From: Catenaria anguillulae PL171
Lineage: Eukaryota; Blastocladiomycota; Blastocladiomycetes; Blastocladiales; Catenariaceae
Assembly (NCBI GenBank): GCA_002102555.1
Contig: MCFL01000373.1
Coordinates: forward strand, 1-20,086
Direction of reading: 5' to 3'
Length of the DNA: 20,086 nt
Positions 20,036-20,086 of this stretch are shown in pieces; position 1 is the first letter of the stretch, and each line of letters opens with the position of its first letter. The notes under the pieces are model-generated. The model was given only the letters and a program-made list of their open reading frames with translations. It did no database searches and was not told the origin of the DNA. The position numbers and the translations under genes are program-made.

Positions 20036-20086
20036 TGAGGCACCAATGTCGACTTGCGCAAGTCGCTCGGCTGTGCTCGACCACTC

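Noticed and set aside
1-20086. Mobile elements, viral fossils, CRISPR arrays, tRNA or rRNA genes
   Set aside because: I found no transposase, reverse transcriptase, capsid or integrase motif, no long terminal or direct repeats, no spaced identical repeats and no cloverleaf-like sequence.

Overview
The window comes from a eukaryotic nuclear genome, most likely an early-diverging opisthokont such as a zoosporic (chytrid- or blastocladiomycete-like) fungus. The reasons are short introns (54-118 nt) with CTGAC/CTAAC-type branch points, good TATA boxes, compact gene spacing, an F-actin capping protein beta subunit, and a large TmcB/TmcC-type multi-pass protein of a kind I associate with zoosporic fungi and other protists. 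The lineage is inference; the gene structures are read from the sequence.

Left part. After about 1.8 kb with no convincing gene, an eight-exon gene (1786-6930, +) encodes a ~1523-residue membrane protein: seven N-terminal membrane helices, a Ser-rich linker, a TPR-like region, then two successive helix-loop-helix modules that look like duplicated outward-facing sensor loops. A two-exon gene (7714-9293, +) encodes a FAD-dependent DAO-family oxidoreductase with a mitochondrial-type presequence. It converges on a two-exon EamA/SLC35-like ten-helix transporter (9520-11306, -).

Middle part. A short basic ORF (to 11995, +) and an unrecognised minus-strand gene (12070-13621) follow. The minus-strand gene has good introns, but its coding sense jumps frame several times. 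A TATA box flanked by perfect inverted repeats precedes a secreted alpha-carbonic anhydrase (14843-16028, +) with a Lys/Gly/Asn-rich, acidic-ended tail and one apparent base missing in the second exon.

Right part. A gene of unclear structure lies at 16373-17174 (+). A complete six-exon F-actin capping protein beta subunit follows (17757-18990, +); its first coding exon appears to be only the ATG. Last is a TATA-driven two-exon gene for a ~64-residue protein (19731-20001, +) with a polyadenylation signal.

The genes look like independent housekeeping loci rather than a cluster serving one pathway. I see no mobile element, viral fossil, CRISPR array, tRNA or rRNA gene. The most useful general observation is that the introns I could define all carry G at donor position +5 while +3/+4 vary widely (GTATG and GTNCG classes).
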